Positions 42,797 to 51,676 of a DNA stretch of 64,000 nt are shown one piece after another. Numbering within the stretch: position 1 is the stretch's first letter; each line of letters begins with the position of its first letter. Below the pieces are notes generated by a model. It was not told the origin of the DNA, did no database searches, and saw nothing but the letters and a program-made list of their open reading frames with translations. The stretch spans positions 1-64,000 of the forward strand of contig JAWLDA010000018.1 of the NCBI GenBank assembly GCA_041686855.1. The letters are read 5' to 3'. The stretch is from JAWLDA01 sp041686855 (GTDB lineage: Bacteria > Bacillota > Limnochordia > DTU080 > RSA5). Both the position numbers and the translations under genes were made by a program.

Positions 42797-44101
42797 ATGA
42801 CTCGACTTCGCCTCGTCGGAATCGCCGCATTCATTGTTGTTTTCACCATTCTCTCCACACTCTCGCCCGTTAAAGTAGCTCGCGCAGCGAGTTCCCAAGG
42901 GGTGCAACGCGTTGCGCTTCTCCCGTTTTGGGCTTTCGACGAAGCGGGCAATGTCGTACCGCACGCGAAAGAGGTGGACATCGCGAGGCTGGCCACGCTT
43001 TTGCCCCGTTCGATCGCTGACCGTATGAGCCAGTCGGGCGAATTCGAAGTGTTTGACGCCCCGTTGCTCGATGCGCGAAGGTTGTTGCCGACAAACGGCG
43101 CGTACGAACTCGAACGCGTTGAGAACCTCCTTGCGACCGGTGAATTCGAGCAAGTGATCACCGGCTCGGTGGCCCTGCTGGAACGCACGGTCGTGACAAG
43201 CCTGAGACGCTTCACGTCCGGCGCCAACGGAGCGGAGTTGGCAGGGGCCGCCGTCGTGCGTTCCAACTCTCCCAGCGACGTGATCAACAACATCGACATT
43301 TTGCTGGCGCAGGCCTTTCCTCCGGAGTCCGAAGTCGTGATCCGCCCAATCTCCAGAGTTGTCGTCGTCCCGAGCGTCTTACGGCTGCCGATTGGGGCAG
43401 CGGCGGCGGTACAAGCCTATGCAATCGACGATCTGGGGCGACCTCTGCCCAACGTGAACCTGGTTTACCAAAGCACTGACGAATCTCGAGCAACAGTCGA
43501 CTCCACTGGACATGTGCGCGGCATTAGTCCGGGTCGTACTACGATCAGCGTGCAACCGATCGGCCGACCATCGGCGGCGGGCACTAATTGGCCGAGTGTC
43601 GACGTAAACGTGGTCGGTCCCAATCTGGGCATGCGTATTGGCTCAAGTATCGTAGCGGGGGAGTCCCCTTTGCCGCGTGTCGGTCTGAGACTCTCCCCGG
43701 GATACGAACTAAAGGCGCGCACCTCCACACAAGAGTTGCCGACGACAAACACAAACCCGGTCAACTATCTCACGACGTTCTTTGGAGCGTTACTGGGCAA
43801 CGAAATGCTGACACTAAGTCTCGACGTCGTACCGTCCCAGGATATTTCGGTTTCACTCGACGCGATGCAACGGACAGCCGGCGGCTACTTTGGCACGGGC
43901 ATCGGAGTGACGGTCCCACTCGTCCCGGATGGCCCAAACGGGATCAACCTGAGACTGGCTTTTGGGACACATTTGCCTTTTGCCATCGGACAGAGCACCA
44001 AGCTGCCGATCGAGTTGACCGCAGATTTCTTGCTTGGAAGTGGTCCTTCGTCGCCAATGGCCCGCATGGGATTGGCCTTTGGGCTGGACCTCTTCCAGTG
44101 A
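42797..44101 (+). CDS. Exported protein with Big2-like Ig domain
   Basis: A 434-residue protein with a signal peptide (ending KVARAA). Residues 35-165 resemble a CsgG/TolB-type periplasmic domain (QRVALLPFWAFDEAGNV, IADRMSQSGEFEVFD). Residues 185-255 are a Big2-type Ig domain (VPSVLRLPIGAAAAVQAYAI, DSTGHVRGISPGRTTISV). The C-terminal 170 residues are strand-rich with amphipathic segments ending GLAFGLDLFQ, perhaps a small barrel. GGGGA lies 6 bases before the ATG. It faces away from the SLH barrel gene. Confidence 0.7.
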   Translation: MTRLRLVGIAAFIVVFTILSTLSPVKVARAASSQGVQRVALLPFWAFDEAGNVVPHAKEVDIARLATLLPRSIADRMSQSGEFEVFDAPLLDARRLLPTNGAYELERVENLLATGEFEQVITGSVALLERTVVTSLRRFTSGANGAELAGAAVVRSNSPSDVINNIDILLAQAFPPESEVVIRPISRVVVVPSVLRLPIGAAAAVQAYAIDDLGRPLPNVNLVYQSTDESRATVDSTGHVRGISPGRTTISVQPIGRPSAAGTNWPSVDVNVVGPNLGMRIGSSIVAGESPLPRVGLRLSPGYELKARTSTQELPTTNTNPVNYLTTFFGALLGNEMLTLSLDVVPSQDISVSLDAMQRTAGGYFGTGIGVTVPLVPDGPNGINLRLAFGTHLPFAIGQSTKLPIELTADFLLGSGPSSPMARMGLAFGLDLFQ

Positions 44102-44170
44102 ACTCGCATCGATGCAACCGAATGAGTTGAGCCTCAAACCGAAATGCTATTGATACTAGGAGGGATCGGC

Positions 44171-44356
44171 ATGATCGAAGAGCCCATCTGCCCGGGCTGT
44201 CGCGAGAGCCTTGAGACGATCGCTACGAATGGTCGGCCCGACGATCTATACATCTGTTCGAGCTGTTACCACTCCTGGTTTCGTTTCGAGCTGACCGACA
44301 GTGTGGATCTCGGGGACAACGAACCCAACGAATTCGGCGCAGACCTTCAAAATTAG
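44171..44356 (+). CDS. Small zinc-ribbon protein
   Basis: A 61-residue protein with CPGC and CSSC pairs about 24 residues apart and an acidic tail. AGGAGG lies 7 bases before ATG 44171, so expression is likely. It overlaps the 3' end of the convergent receiver-like gene by 4 bases. No family recognised. Confidence 0.7.
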   Translation: MIEEPICPGCRESLETIATNGRPDDLYICSSCYHSWFRFELTDSVDLGDNEPNEFGADLQN

Positions 44357-44712
44357 GACGCGCCGAATTCAGGCTGGATCGCTTGTATCGCCTCTTCTAG
44401 GTCGTCGACGTGCACGGGTCGTGCCTTGGGCGCCCGCTCTTTGAGGCGTTCCAAGCGATCGTTGGGCACATTGATCGCCAACACCTTGATCAGATTGGTG
44501 AACCCTGTCTCACCGAGGTAGCCTGCCACCTCACGGCCTGGACCCGGCTCGGAGCAATCCACCACAGCAATCTCCGGCCTCTCATCTTTGGCCGTAAAAA
44601 AGAACCCCGGCCAGGTTGGCCGACTCACGATCACTTCCGCGCCCCCGGCCTCTAAGAACTGCACCAGTTTATCCCTAGTCTCGCCTTCTTCTTGAATGAC
44701 GAGAATCTTCAT
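44353..44712 (-). CDS. Receiver-like (CheY-fold) protein
   Basis: A 119-residue protein with the beta-alpha pattern of a response-regulator receiver: KILVIQEEGETRDKLVQFLE at the start, IAVVDCSEPG at the phosphorylation-site position (Asp at about 52) and KVLAINVPND. The acidic pair at the start is replaced by EE, and the conserved Lys near the end is not clear. It may be a degenerate receiver. GAGGTGG lies 6 bases before ATG 44712. There is no output domain and no kinase nearby. Confidence 0.6.
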   Translation of the reverse strand: MKILVIQEEGETRDKLVQFLEAGGAEVIVSRPTWPGFFFTAKDERPEIAVVDCSEPGPGREVAGYLGETGFTNLIKVLAINVPNDRLERLKERAPKARPVHVDDLEEAIQAIQPEFGAS

Positions 44713-44917
44713 CCCAAACCACCTCGCCCAACAGTACTTTCGACCCAAAAGCGGCAGCCACTTCCAACACTCACCGAACCGATTATACACGAATGGATGG
44801 GCTCGCGACAACCAAACTGGGGCATCCTCCCCCGTTAGACGCGACGAGACGCCCTTTGGCGCGCCAATGAGCGTCCCGTCACGGTTACACCCGCTCTCAC
44901 TAGGAGCCCGAGCGAAA

Positions 44918-45181
44918 TTAGTGGACCTTCTCACCGGAGACGAGCTTGACGAGAATCCCCGCAAGCGTGCGCTGCTCTTCGTCGCTGGCAGCCTGCCAAA
45001 GCTCAAAGAGCACCTTCTGCTCCGGATTCTTCGGATCGATTCGCTGCGCGAGGAAGTCTCCGATCTGCTCAGCCTTCGCAGCCATTTGCTCTTGGGAGAG
45101 ATTCATACTCTCACCAATTTGCACTGCCTCACTCAGCTGCGATTTCCAGCCTTCCCATGAGCTGCTTACCTGTTGATCCAT
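44918..45181 (-). CDS. DUF3243 family protein
   Basis: An 87-residue protein resembling Bacillus YmfJ. Matching segments are SWEGWKSQLSEAV, IGDFLAQRIDPKNPEQKVL and SDEEQRTLAGILVKLV. Role unknown. GAGGAGGTG lies 5-8 bases before the ATG. Confidence 0.82.
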   Translation of the reverse strand: MDQQVSSSWEGWKSQLSEAVQIGESMNLSQEQMAAKAEQIGDFLAQRIDPKNPEQKVLFELWQAASDEEQRTLAGILVKLVSGEKVH

Positions 45182-45268
45182 GTTTTCACCTCCTCCCCGG
45201 GAGTTAGACCCGGCAGATATTCTTGCCCGAACGTGCTCTCCTTACGAGCCTGTGAGGAGTTGATCGTA

Positions 45269-45502
45269 TCAGGACTTGGGCGTGAACGTCTTGCAACATG
45301 TCGCCATACAGCTCTCTGCAGGCGTCTCCCCGTTCTCCGCCACAATCTGATCGACGTCCTGGCTATCGACGTTCTCAGGGTATTGTTCCCCGATTCTATC
45401 GTGCGTAACAAGGATCACCGACGCGTGACATACGTTCCCTTCGCTCCACCATTGGCAGTTGTCGATGGTACAGTACACTTCCAGGCGGGGATGTTCACTC
45501 AT
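45269..45502 (-). CDS. DUF1540 family protein
   Basis: A 77-residue protein with the DUF1540 cysteine pattern: VYCTIDNCQWWSEGNVCHAS, then AESCMATCCKTFTP. It is likely a small metal-binding protein; some members are spore-related in Bacillota. GGAGCG lies 7 bases before ATG 45502. Confidence 0.82.
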   Translation of the reverse strand: MSEHPRLEVYCTIDNCQWWSEGNVCHASVILVTHDRIGEQYPENVDSQDVDQIVAENGETPAESCMATCCKTFTPKS

Positions 45503-45529
45503 CGATAGCGCTCCTTTTTTTGGACGAGC

Positions 45530-46027
45530 CTACTGCTGCATGGGAGGCTGGTTGTCAGGCCGTGTCCGGTTCGAAGTTCCAGAATCGCCACCAATTTGTA
45601 GGCGCGTCACCTTGCCGTGCATCGGATCGGCCTTGGGCACGCGGATTTCGAGGACGCCGTTACGGCAATCCGCTTTGGCCTGTTCGTGTCGGACCGATGA
45701 CGGAAATGGAATCGTCCGTTGAAATGAGCCGTAGTGACGCTCAATGCGCTGAAACTCGCCTTCCTCATTCCGATGTTCCTCATCGACGCGTCCCTGGAGC
45801 GTAAGAGAGTCCTCAGTGAGACTCACCTCGAGTTGAGTCGGATCCACTCCGGGAACTTCCGCGCTGACGATGAACTCCATTGGAGTCTCACGGACATCGA
45901 CTCTCGGACTCCAGGAGCCTACCGCCCCTTGAGTCAAGGCCGAGCCGAACGGCGCGAAGAATCGAGCGAGGTCATCACGCATGCGTTGAAGCTCTTCGTA
46001 GGGATTCCATCTCTCGATGTTGGCCAT
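45530..46027 (-). CDS. hsp20: Hsp20/alpha-crystallin small heat shock protein
   Basis: A 165-residue ATP-independent holdase. The alpha-crystallin domain runs from SPRVDVRETPMEFIVSAEVPG to NGVLEIRVPKADP, with the dimer motif GSFQRTIPFPSSV. A C-terminal tail with PPMQQ follows. GAGGAGGTG lies before ATG 46027. No CIRCE or CtsR site is visible upstream, so heat control may differ. Confidence 0.94.
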   Translation of the reverse strand: MANIERWNPYEELQRMRDDLARFFAPFGSALTQGAVGSWSPRVDVRETPMEFIVSAEVPGVDPTQLEVSLTEDSLTLQGRVDEEHRNEEGEFQRIERHYGSFQRTIPFPSSVRHEQAKADCRNGVLEIRVPKADPMHGKVTRLQIGGDSGTSNRTRPDNQPPMQQ

Positions 46028-46130
46028 ACACTTCACCTCCTCGCGACCAGTATTCATCGCGACGGTGGTGAATAATCGCATTTAGCGGAGGAGAATTATT
46101 TGATCCGAAGGGAGGTTGGTACTTGGATGG

Positions 46131-46183
46131 GATGAATCGGAGGAAGGAGAGATCCCACCAGCCCTCCTTTCCGCCGATTCATC
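46131..46183. terminator. Long inverted repeat between deaD-like gene and hsp20
   Basis: GATGAATCGG-A-GGAA-GGAG pairs with CTCC-TTTCC-G-CCGATTCATC, about 18 base pairs. There is no U-tract. It could be a terminator, an RNase site or a stabilising 3' structure for the helicase mRNA. Confidence 0.5.
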
Positions 46184-46211
46184 GCGCTGCAGTGTGCCCG
46201 TTCCAGGAGCG

Positions 46212-47816
46212 CTAGAAAGAGCCGTTCTTGCGCGCTGGCTTCGCCGGTTCAAAACTGACCGTGTCACCGCCAATCCGACTGTTGCGCATGGCTCGCCAAA
46301 CCTCGGCGGCCGTGTGACGCGGGACTTCCACAAACGAGAAGTTATCTAATATGTCGATTTTGCCGACCAGAGCGCCGGAGATTCCTGTGTCCTCAGCAAT
46401 GCTGCGTACAATTTGAGCCGGCCCCACATTCTGGCGACGTCCCACATTGATAAAGAAGCGTACCATGCCATCCTCGGCGCCCGTATCCTCAAACTCCTCG
46501 TCTTTAGGCGATGGTCCGCCCGCATTGCCGGCCGAGTCCAAGAGAAGAACGAGCGCCGCTGCGCCAACATCAATGGAGTCGTACTCCTCAGCCAACTCTT
46601 CGATGAGTCCACGATAACTCTTGAGCCTATCGTCTTGAAGCGCTTGAAGGAGCCTCTCGCGCACAATGCCTCGCTGTCGCTCGGCAACGTCAGCCAGAGT
46701 CGGAATCGGTCGCCGTTTGATGCGGGCCTTTACGGCACGCTCCATTGCTTTGAGTAATCGATTCTCCTTAGGATGAATTAACGTCATTGCAGTCCCGGTG
46801 CGCCCGGCGCGTCCGGTACGCCCGATACGGTGTACATACGACTCGGGATCCGTGGGGATGTCCCAGTTAATAACGTGTGTCACTTGCTCGACATCGACGC
46901 CGCGGGCAGCAACATCCGTCGCTACCAGTAACTCAGTATCGCCGCTGCGGAAAGAGGACATCACTCGGTCCCGCTGTCGTTGATCCAAATCGCCGTGGAT
47001 GCTGTCAGCCGGGTACCCCCGCACTCGGAGTTGCTCGGTGAGTTCGTCGACACCACGCTTGGTGCGGCAGAATATGATGGCCCGACCCACTGCCTCGCTG
47101 TCGATGATCCGACAAAGCGCCTCGAAACGCTCATGTGGACGGACCTCATAATAAACCTGTTCAATGTCGGGCGCGCTCACCTGTTCGGGCCGAATCGCTA
47201 TGCGAACAGGATCTTGCATATATTGGCCCGCTAAGCGGACGATGGGTTGCGGCATCGTTGCAGAAAAAAGCAAAGTTTGTCGCTCAGAGGGCGTCTCTTG
47301 AAGAATCGTGCGGATATCGTCGATGAAACCCATGTCCAACATCTCATCGGCTTCATCCAAGACAAGCATCCGTAGCTGGTCGAAACGCAGAGTACGGCGT
47401 CGGATATGGTCGAGAATCCTGCCTGGTGTGCCGACTACCACGTCAACGCCACGCTTTAAGGTCCTGATTTGGCGCGCGATCGGCTGTCCCCCGTAAATCG
47501 GAAGCACCCGAGTCGACTTGTACCGTCCCAAGCGGCTGATCTCTTCGGAGACCTGGATGGCCAGCTCCCGGGTGGGTGTGAGCACCAACGCCTGTGGCGT
47601 ACCACTGTATCGTTCGATTCGTTGGAGAATGGGTATCGCAAACGCGGCTGTCTTGCCGGTACCTGTCTGCGCCTGTCCGATCAAGTCTCGTCCCTCAAGT
47701 AGCGGAGGGATCGACTTGGACTGAATCGGTGACGGTTCTTCAAAGCCCATGTCATCGATTGCGCGCATTATATCGGCGTCAAGATTTAACGTCGAAAATG
47801 CAGACTCGCTGCCCAA
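46212..47816 (-). CDS. DEAD-box RNA helicase with DbpA-type RNA-binding domain
   Basis: A 534-residue helicase. RecA domain 1 has the Q motif GFEEPSPIQSKSIP, Walker A QAQTGTGKTAAFA, VLDEADEMLDMGF and LFSATMP. Domain 2 has IIFCRTKRGVDEL, VATDVAARGVDVEQV and HRIGRTGRAGRTG. The C-terminal 75 residues form a DbpA/CsdA RNA-binding domain (VRFFINVGRRQNVGPAQIV). The start TTG 47816 has AAGGA at about 13 bases. It is close to CshA/DeaD, with roles in ribosome assembly and mRNA decay. Confidence 0.92.
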   Translation of the reverse strand: MGSESAFSTLNLDADIMRAIDDMGFEEPSPIQSKSIPPLLEGRDLIGQAQTGTGKTAAFAIPILQRIERYSGTPQALVLTPTRELAIQVSEEISRLGRYKSTRVLPIYGGQPIARQIRTLKRGVDVVVGTPGRILDHIRRRTLRFDQLRMLVLDEADEMLDMGFIDDIRTILQETPSERQTLLFSATMPQPIVRLAGQYMQDPVRIAIRPEQVSAPDIEQVYYEVRPHERFEALCRIIDSEAVGRAIIFCRTKRGVDELTEQLRVRGYPADSIHGDLDQRQRDRVMSSFRSGDTELLVATDVAARGVDVEQVTHVINWDIPTDPESYVHRIGRTGRAGRTGTAMTLIHPKENRLLKAMERAVKARIKRRPIPTLADVAERQRGIVRERLLQALQDDRLKSYRGLIEELAEEYDSIDVGAAALVLLLDSAGNAGGPSPKDEEFEDTGAEDGMVRFFINVGRRQNVGPAQIVRSIAEDTGISGALVGKIDILDNFSFVEVPRHTAAEVWRAMRNSRIGGDTVSFEPAKPARKNGSF

Positions 47817-47950
47817 TAGTTTCGTTCATTCCTTCCGAGTCATACTCCCGAGTGTTGACGTCTCTTATAAGAAGATTTCCCATCAGATCGTTGGTCATTC
47901 GTCTTTCGGCACTCTTAGCTCCGTGGCCAAGCGCCTCGAAAGAATCCTTC

Positions 47951-47999
47951 GTGAGCAGAGGCCGGTCGAAGCGGCGTCATTCACGTGGCCTCTGCTCAC
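47951..47999 (-). terminator. Hairpin behind sdhB
   Basis: GTGAGCAGAGGCC (47951-47963) and GGCCTCTGCTCAC (47987-47999) form a perfect 13-bp stem 29 bases after the sdhB stop. No U-tract follows. Confidence 0.6.
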
Positions 48000-48027
48000 G
48001 TTTCATCCTAACGTAAAAGCGGCCAGA

Positions 48028-48771
48028 TTAACGACTCATTGTAGCCCGGGTGAACTCACGTCGCATCTTGGCGATGTTCACAATCGAAATGCCCTTGGGA
48101 CAGGCCGCTTGGCACTCGGCATGGTTAGAGCAACTTCCGAAGCCCTCTTTGTCCATTTGCTCAATCATACGCCGAGCCCTTTCCTCTCGCTCCACCTCAC
48201 CTTGAGGTAGCAGGGAGAGCTGAGCAATCTTGGCCCCGACAAAGAGCGACGCGGATGCATTCGGGCAAGCGGCAATGCAGGCGCCGCACCCGATGCACTC
48301 GGCAGCGTCCATCGCTTCCTCAGAGGTCTCTTTGGCCACTGGAATCGCGTTCGCATCCGGAGCGGAGCCAACGTTGACCGAGACGTACCCGCCCGCAGCG
48401 ATGATGCGATCCATCGCGCTACGGTCTACAACCAAGTCTTTGATGACGGGGAAAGCGTCTGCTCGAAACGGCTCTACTGTAATCTTTGCGCCGTCCTCGA
48501 AGTTGCGCATCCTCAACTCACACGTTGTACAGGCGAGCTTCGAACCGTGGGCCATCCCCTCGATGACTAACCCGCACATACCGCAGATGCCCTCGCGGCA
48601 ATCGCTGTCGAACTCCACCGGGCTTTTACCCGCGGCGACCAACTCTTCGTTGAGTTGGTCGAGCATCTCCAGAAACGACATTTCGGGAAGGATGCCGTCG
48701 ATCGAGTACTCTTCAAACCGGCCCTCAGTTTCCGGGCCCGGTTGACGCCATATTTTTAGCTGAAACTTCAT
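48028..48771 (-). CDS. sdhB: Succinate dehydrogenase/fumarate reductase iron-sulfur subunit
   Basis: A 247-residue subunit carrying three Fe-S clusters. The [2Fe-2S] ligands lie in SDCREGICGMCGLV and LACTTCEL; [4Fe-4S] in CIGCGACIAACP; [3Fe-4S] in SCSNHAECQAACPKGI. It passes electrons from SdhA to the membrane quinone site. The start ATG 48771 lies 27 bases after sdhA, with AAAGGGGC upstream. Confidence 0.95.
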   Translation of the reverse strand: MKFQLKIWRQPGPETEGRFEEYSIDGILPEMSFLEMLDQLNEELVAAGKSPVEFDSDCREGICGMCGLVIEGMAHGSKLACTTCELRMRNFEDGAKITVEPFRADAFPVIKDLVVDRSAMDRIIAAGGYVSVNVGSAPDANAIPVAKETSEEAMDAAECIGCGACIAACPNASASLFVGAKIAQLSLLPQGEVEREERARRMIEQMDKEGFGSCSNHAECQAACPKGISIVNIAKMRREFTRATMSR

Positions 48772-48797
48772 AGCGGTTTCGCCCCTTTTGGTCACGA

Positions 48798-50723
48798 TCA
48801 CTTGTAACTTCGTTGAGTCGGGTGCACATACTCAAACTCCAGGGCTTCTTTATGCCGCTCGGGTTGAGCACCCTCCCCTTTGTACTCCCAAGCAGAGACG
48901 TGGGTAAACTCGTCGTCACGCCGTAATGCCTCGCCGTCCGGCGTTTGGTACTCCTCCCGGAAGTGTCCGCCACACGACTCTGCCCGATCGAGCGCGTCCA
49001 TCGCCATCAGTTCACCCAGCTCGAGGTAGTCCGCAACTCGGCCGGCGAACTCGAGATTCTTATTGAAGTCTTCGTTGGAACCGCCGACTTTCAAGTTCTG
49101 CCAGAACTCTTCGCGTAGAGCGCGAATGTCGGAGATCGCCTCATTAAGCCCCTGCTCGTTACGGGCCATCCCGACCTTGTCCCAAAGGATCCGTCCGAGC
49201 TCCCAGTGGAAACGGCGGGCACTCTTGGAACCGTTGATGCTGAGCAACTTGTTCACCGTCTCCGTCACACCGCGCTGGGCCTCCTTAAAGGCGTCATGCT
49301 CCGCGGTGAGACCGTCCGGCCGATGTTCGGCCAAGAAGTCCCCGATGGTGACTGGGATGACGAAGTATCCATCAGCTAAACCTTGCATGAGTGCGCTGGC
49401 ACCCAACCGGTTCGCGCCATGGTCTGAGAAGTTGGCCTCTCCAAGTGCGTACAATCCCGGGATCGTCGTCATAAGATTGTAATCCACCCACAAGCCGCCC
49501 ATCGTGTAATGCGGTGCGGGGTAGATTCGCATCGGAACCTTATACGGGTTCTCAGCGGTGATCTCGTGGTACATGTCGATGAGGTTGCCGTACCGCTGCG
49601 CGATGACATCCTCGCCCAAACGGCTGATCGCGTCGCCTAAGTCGAGATAGACAGCCCGACCCGTCGGGCCGACGCCATACCCGTCGTCGCACATGCTCTT
49701 GGCGGCACGGGACGCAATGTCGCGCGGCACCAAGTTCCCGAAAGCTGGGTAGCGGCGCTCGAGAAAGTAGTCGCGCTCGGATTCGGGAATCTCGTTTGGC
49801 GGGCGCTTATCACCTTTCTTTTTGGGCACCCACACTCGCCCGTCGTTGCGCAAACTCTCACTCATCAACGTTAGTTTTGACTGACCCTCGCCCGCCTGAG
49901 GCAGGCACGTCGGGTGAATTTGGGTATAACACGGGTTGGCGAAGAACGCGCCTTTTCTATGGCAGCGCCACGCTGCGGTCGCGTTGCTGTTAACAGCGTT
50001 TGTAGAAAGGTAAAAGGCGTTTGAGTACCCCCCGGTCGCAAGACAAACGGCGTCCGCGGCGTACGACTCGATCTCTCCCGTCACCAAGTTGCGACAGACG
50101 ATGCCGCGGGCACGCCCGTCCACAATGACGACATCGAGCATCTCACGGCGCGCGAACAGTTTTACTGTACCTGCGTTCACCTGCCGCATGAGGGCGCTGT
50201 ACACGCCTAGAAGCAGCTGCTGACCGGTTTGGCCTCGTGCGTAGAACGTACGTGACACCTGCGCGCCGCCGAACGAACGGTTCGCGAGGGTCCCGCCATA
50301 CTCGCGCGCAAAAGGAACCCCCATCGCCACACACTGATCGATGATGTTGGAGCTCACCTCTGCCAGGCGGTACACGTTGGCTTCCCGCGCTCGATAGTCT
50401 CCACCTTTGACGGTGTCATAAAAGAGGCGGTAAACACTGTCACCATCGTTTTGGTAATTTTTCGCCGCGTTGATACCGCCCTGAGCAGCAACACTGTGCG
50501 CCCGACGCGGCGAGTCCTGAATACAGAAGTTGAGGACGTTGTACCCCAACTCGCCCAACGTCGCCGCTGCGGCTCCGCCGGCTAATCCTGTACCGACCAC
50601 AATTACCGTGTACTTCCGCTTGTTGGCGGGGTTTACGAGTTTAACGGATGCCTTGTGGTTCGCCCACTTATCTTGTATACGCCCACTGGGAACCTTGGCG
50701 TCTAAGACTGAATTCGCGCTCAT
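48798..50723 (-). CDS. sdhA: Succinate dehydrogenase/fumarate reductase flavoprotein subunit
   Basis: A 641-residue FAD-linked subunit oxidising succinate or reducing fumarate. FAD binding opens with VIVVGTGLAGGAAAATLGEL; the covalent FAD His is in DSPRRAHSVAAQGGINAAKN. Active-site segments include TQIHPTCLP and HYTMGGLWVDYN. The C-terminal helical domain carries GESCGGHFREEYQT-type residues (AESCGGHFREEYQT). It is the middle gene of sdhCAB. Confidence 0.97.
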   Translation of the reverse strand: MSANSVLDAKVPSGRIQDKWANHKASVKLVNPANKRKYTVIVVGTGLAGGAAAATLGELGYNVLNFCIQDSPRRAHSVAAQGGINAAKNYQNDGDSVYRLFYDTVKGGDYRAREANVYRLAEVSSNIIDQCVAMGVPFAREYGGTLANRSFGGAQVSRTFYARGQTGQQLLLGVYSALMRQVNAGTVKLFARREMLDVVIVDGRARGIVCRNLVTGEIESYAADAVCLATGGYSNAFYLSTNAVNSNATAAWRCHRKGAFFANPCYTQIHPTCLPQAGEGQSKLTLMSESLRNDGRVWVPKKKGDKRPPNEIPESERDYFLERRYPAFGNLVPRDIASRAAKSMCDDGYGVGPTGRAVYLDLGDAISRLGEDVIAQRYGNLIDMYHEITAENPYKVPMRIYPAPHYTMGGLWVDYNLMTTIPGLYALGEANFSDHGANRLGASALMQGLADGYFVIPVTIGDFLAEHRPDGLTAEHDAFKEAQRGVTETVNKLLSINGSKSARRFHWELGRILWDKVGMARNEQGLNEAISDIRALREEFWQNLKVGGSNEDFNKNLEFAGRVADYLELGELMAMDALDRAESCGGHFREEYQTPDGEALRRDDEFTHVSAWEYKGEGAQPERHKEALEFEYVHPTQRSYK

Positions 50724-50753
50724 CGTACATTTCGTCCTCCCATCATCAACCGA

Positions 50754-51440
50754 TTACGGCATAGGTACTGCGAAGTAGACATATAAAGGCAAGATGAAGA
50801 AACCGCCGGCCAAAATGATCGATAGGATGACGCCGATCGTGTAGTACACGGGGATTAACCGGGGGCTCAACACACCTAAAGACTGAAGGGCGCTCCAAAA
50901 TCCATGGGCCAGGTGGAGACTAAGCAGCAACATGACCGCCGCATACGTGAATGCGGTTGTCGGATCGTTGAAGCGTTCTACCACAAGACGGTACAGGTCG
51001 CGTGCATGCTCTCCGTTGATGACCGTCTCGTAGTAGGGACCAAGAGTAAACATGTACACGTGAGTCGGTACAAAGATGAGCAAGACCAGGCCGGTAATCG
51101 CCATCCATCGCGATGCCAAACTCATCCGACTGGGCCCGCCTTTGGAGGCTGTCACAGCATAGCGAACGCTGCGGGCTCGGCGGTTTTGTAAAAAGACCCG
51201 GATACCCGATACAATGTGGAACACAAAGAGCGCCGCCAATATGATCCGCGCAATGGTGAGCAGCGGCCCCAGCTTGTGAAGTGTCAGCGCGTAAAGATTG
51301 AGTGTTCTGCCGCCATCTGGAACGAACACCAGCAAGTTCGCCGTCAGGTGAATGATAAGGTAGCCAATCAGCAACAGGCCGCTTAACCCCATGATTAGCT
51401 TCTTACCTACCGTCGATTGCCACACTCGATTCACATTCAT
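50754..51440 (-). CDS. sdhC: Succinate dehydrogenase cytochrome b558 subunit
   Basis: A 228-residue five-helix membrane anchor of the type B enzymes (Bacillus SdhC, Wolinella FrdC), which bind two haems b. Candidate haem ligands are His in IIHLTANLLVF, LHKLGPLL, FHIVSGIRVFL, PTHVYMFTLG and LHLAHGFWSAL. The start ATG 51440 has GAGGCGAG 9 bases upstream. It is first in the operon, behind a palindrome-rich promoter. Confidence 0.92.
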   Translation of the reverse strand: MNVNRVWQSTVGKKLIMGLSGLLLIGYLIIHLTANLLVFVPDGGRTLNLYALTLHKLGPLLTIARIILAALFVFHIVSGIRVFLQNRRARSVRYAVTASKGGPSRMSLASRWMAITGLVLLIFVPTHVYMFTLGPYYETVINGEHARDLYRLVVERFNDPTTAFTYAAVMLLLSLHLAHGFWSALQSLGVLSPRLIPVYYTIGVILSIILAGGFFILPLYVYFAVPMP

Positions 51441-51524
51441 TTTGGTAGACTCGCCTCGCCGCTTTTTGATTGTTTCAATGCTTGCACCTTTCAAGTACCA
51501 TCGAACACCACATGATCCCTGCTA

Positions 51525-51567
51525 ATCATACATTTTTCGCGCGCCGCGCGCAAAATGTTCCGCGGAA
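51525..51567 (-). promoter_or_regulatory. Promoter and palindromic elements of sdhCAB
   Basis: On the minus strand TTGCGC (51553-51548), 17-base spacer, TATGAT (51530-51525). The spacer and -35 box are covered by GCGCGCGGCGCGCG, an inverted repeat bounded by A/T runs. A perfect palindrome TTCCGCGGAA (51567-51558) lies just upstream. These could be operators; no known regulator consensus matches clearly. Confidence 0.5.
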
Positions 51568-51676
51568 AAATGTGTGATATTCGTCACTGTTCTAGGAGAG
51601 CAAGAGTGTCATCGTGTAGACGAACCGGTGAGCGATGTCACCCAAAGGCGTGTGTCACACGTGAGAGGTGAGAGAC

